DNA of 18,729 bases, from assembly GCA_023426225.1 (NCBI GenBank), contig JAFABD010000016.1, positions 1 to 18,729 of the forward strand, given 5' to 3'. Below, one piece after another: positions 18,706 through 18,729 of this stretch (the first letter of the stretch is position 1; each line of letters starts with the position of its first letter). The translations under genes and the position numbers were made by a program. A model generated the notes under the pieces. That model was not told the DNA's origin, searched no databases, and worked only from the letters and a program-made list of their open reading frames with translations. The stretch is from Pseudomonadota bacterium. GTDB lineage: Bacteria > Pseudomonadota > Alphaproteobacteria > Sphingomonadales > Sphingomonadaceae.

Positions 18706-18729
18706 GGCGGGCATGATCGCATGCCCGCC
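18706..18729 (+). terminator. Hairpin terminator at the end of the VOC-RidA unit
   Basis: GGCGGGCATG (18706-18715) pairs perfectly with CATGCCCGCC (18720-18729) across a four-base loop. It lies 22 bases after the RidA stop. The window ends at the last stem base, so a following T-run cannot be checked. Confidence 0.65.

Overview
The window looks like a chromosomal segment from a GC-rich alphaproteobacterium, most likely of the Sphingomonadaceae. The basis is the whole-protein appearance of GyrA, the TonB receptor/PepSY pair and the partial protein at the left edge. This is family-level recognition without any database search.

Left part (1-6.3 kb) is housekeeping-like. It starts with the N-terminal 117 codons of a minus-strand protein that runs off the window, divergent from an Lrp/AsnC regulator (533-1000). 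A strong bidirectional hairpin terminator (1054-1084) separates that regulator from a convergent exported TPR-type protein (1153-2421, minus). A 393-bp divergent intergenic region with decayed 30-bp tandem repeats follows. Then come gyrA (2815-5568, TTG start), a DUF952 gene coupled to it by an ATGA overlap, and tRNA-Glu(CTC) with its own promoter and encoded CCA.

Middle part (6.3-9.6 kb, minus) is a two-gene iron-uptake-type unit: a TonB-dependent receptor followed by a PepSY-type inner-membrane protein, with stop and start overlapping by one base. A 17-bp near-palindrome in the spacer of the receptor's likely promoter is a candidate iron-repressor operator.

Right part (9.7-18.7 kb) looks like an accessory catabolic cluster. 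Operon A (+) has an exported prolidase-like amidohydrolase, a DUF3311 small membrane protein and a sodium:solute symporter. All junctions are ATGA overlaps, but the symporter is interrupted by one in-frame amber codon. A LysR-type regulator (minus) sits between operon A and operon B. Operon B (+) encodes a DapA/NAL-superfamily lyase or deaminase and a three-subunit flavin/iron-sulfur dehydrogenase (DAO-type FAD subunit, small [2Fe-2S] subunit, FAD/NAD-type subunit with a Bfd-like [2Fe-2S] tail). After a 95-bp gap come a VOC-fold protein and a RidA-family protein, closed by a hairpin.

The architecture matches the opine-oxidase / D-hydroxyproline-dehydrogenase / HcnABC class. My working model is release and import of a proline-like or N-substituted amino acid, its oxidation to an imine, then lyase/deaminase chemistry and imine clean-up. 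The substrate is not determined by the sequence. A 13-base motif (CGCAACGATSTTC and a close variant) recurs in the three promoter regions of this cluster and may mark the LysR regulon.
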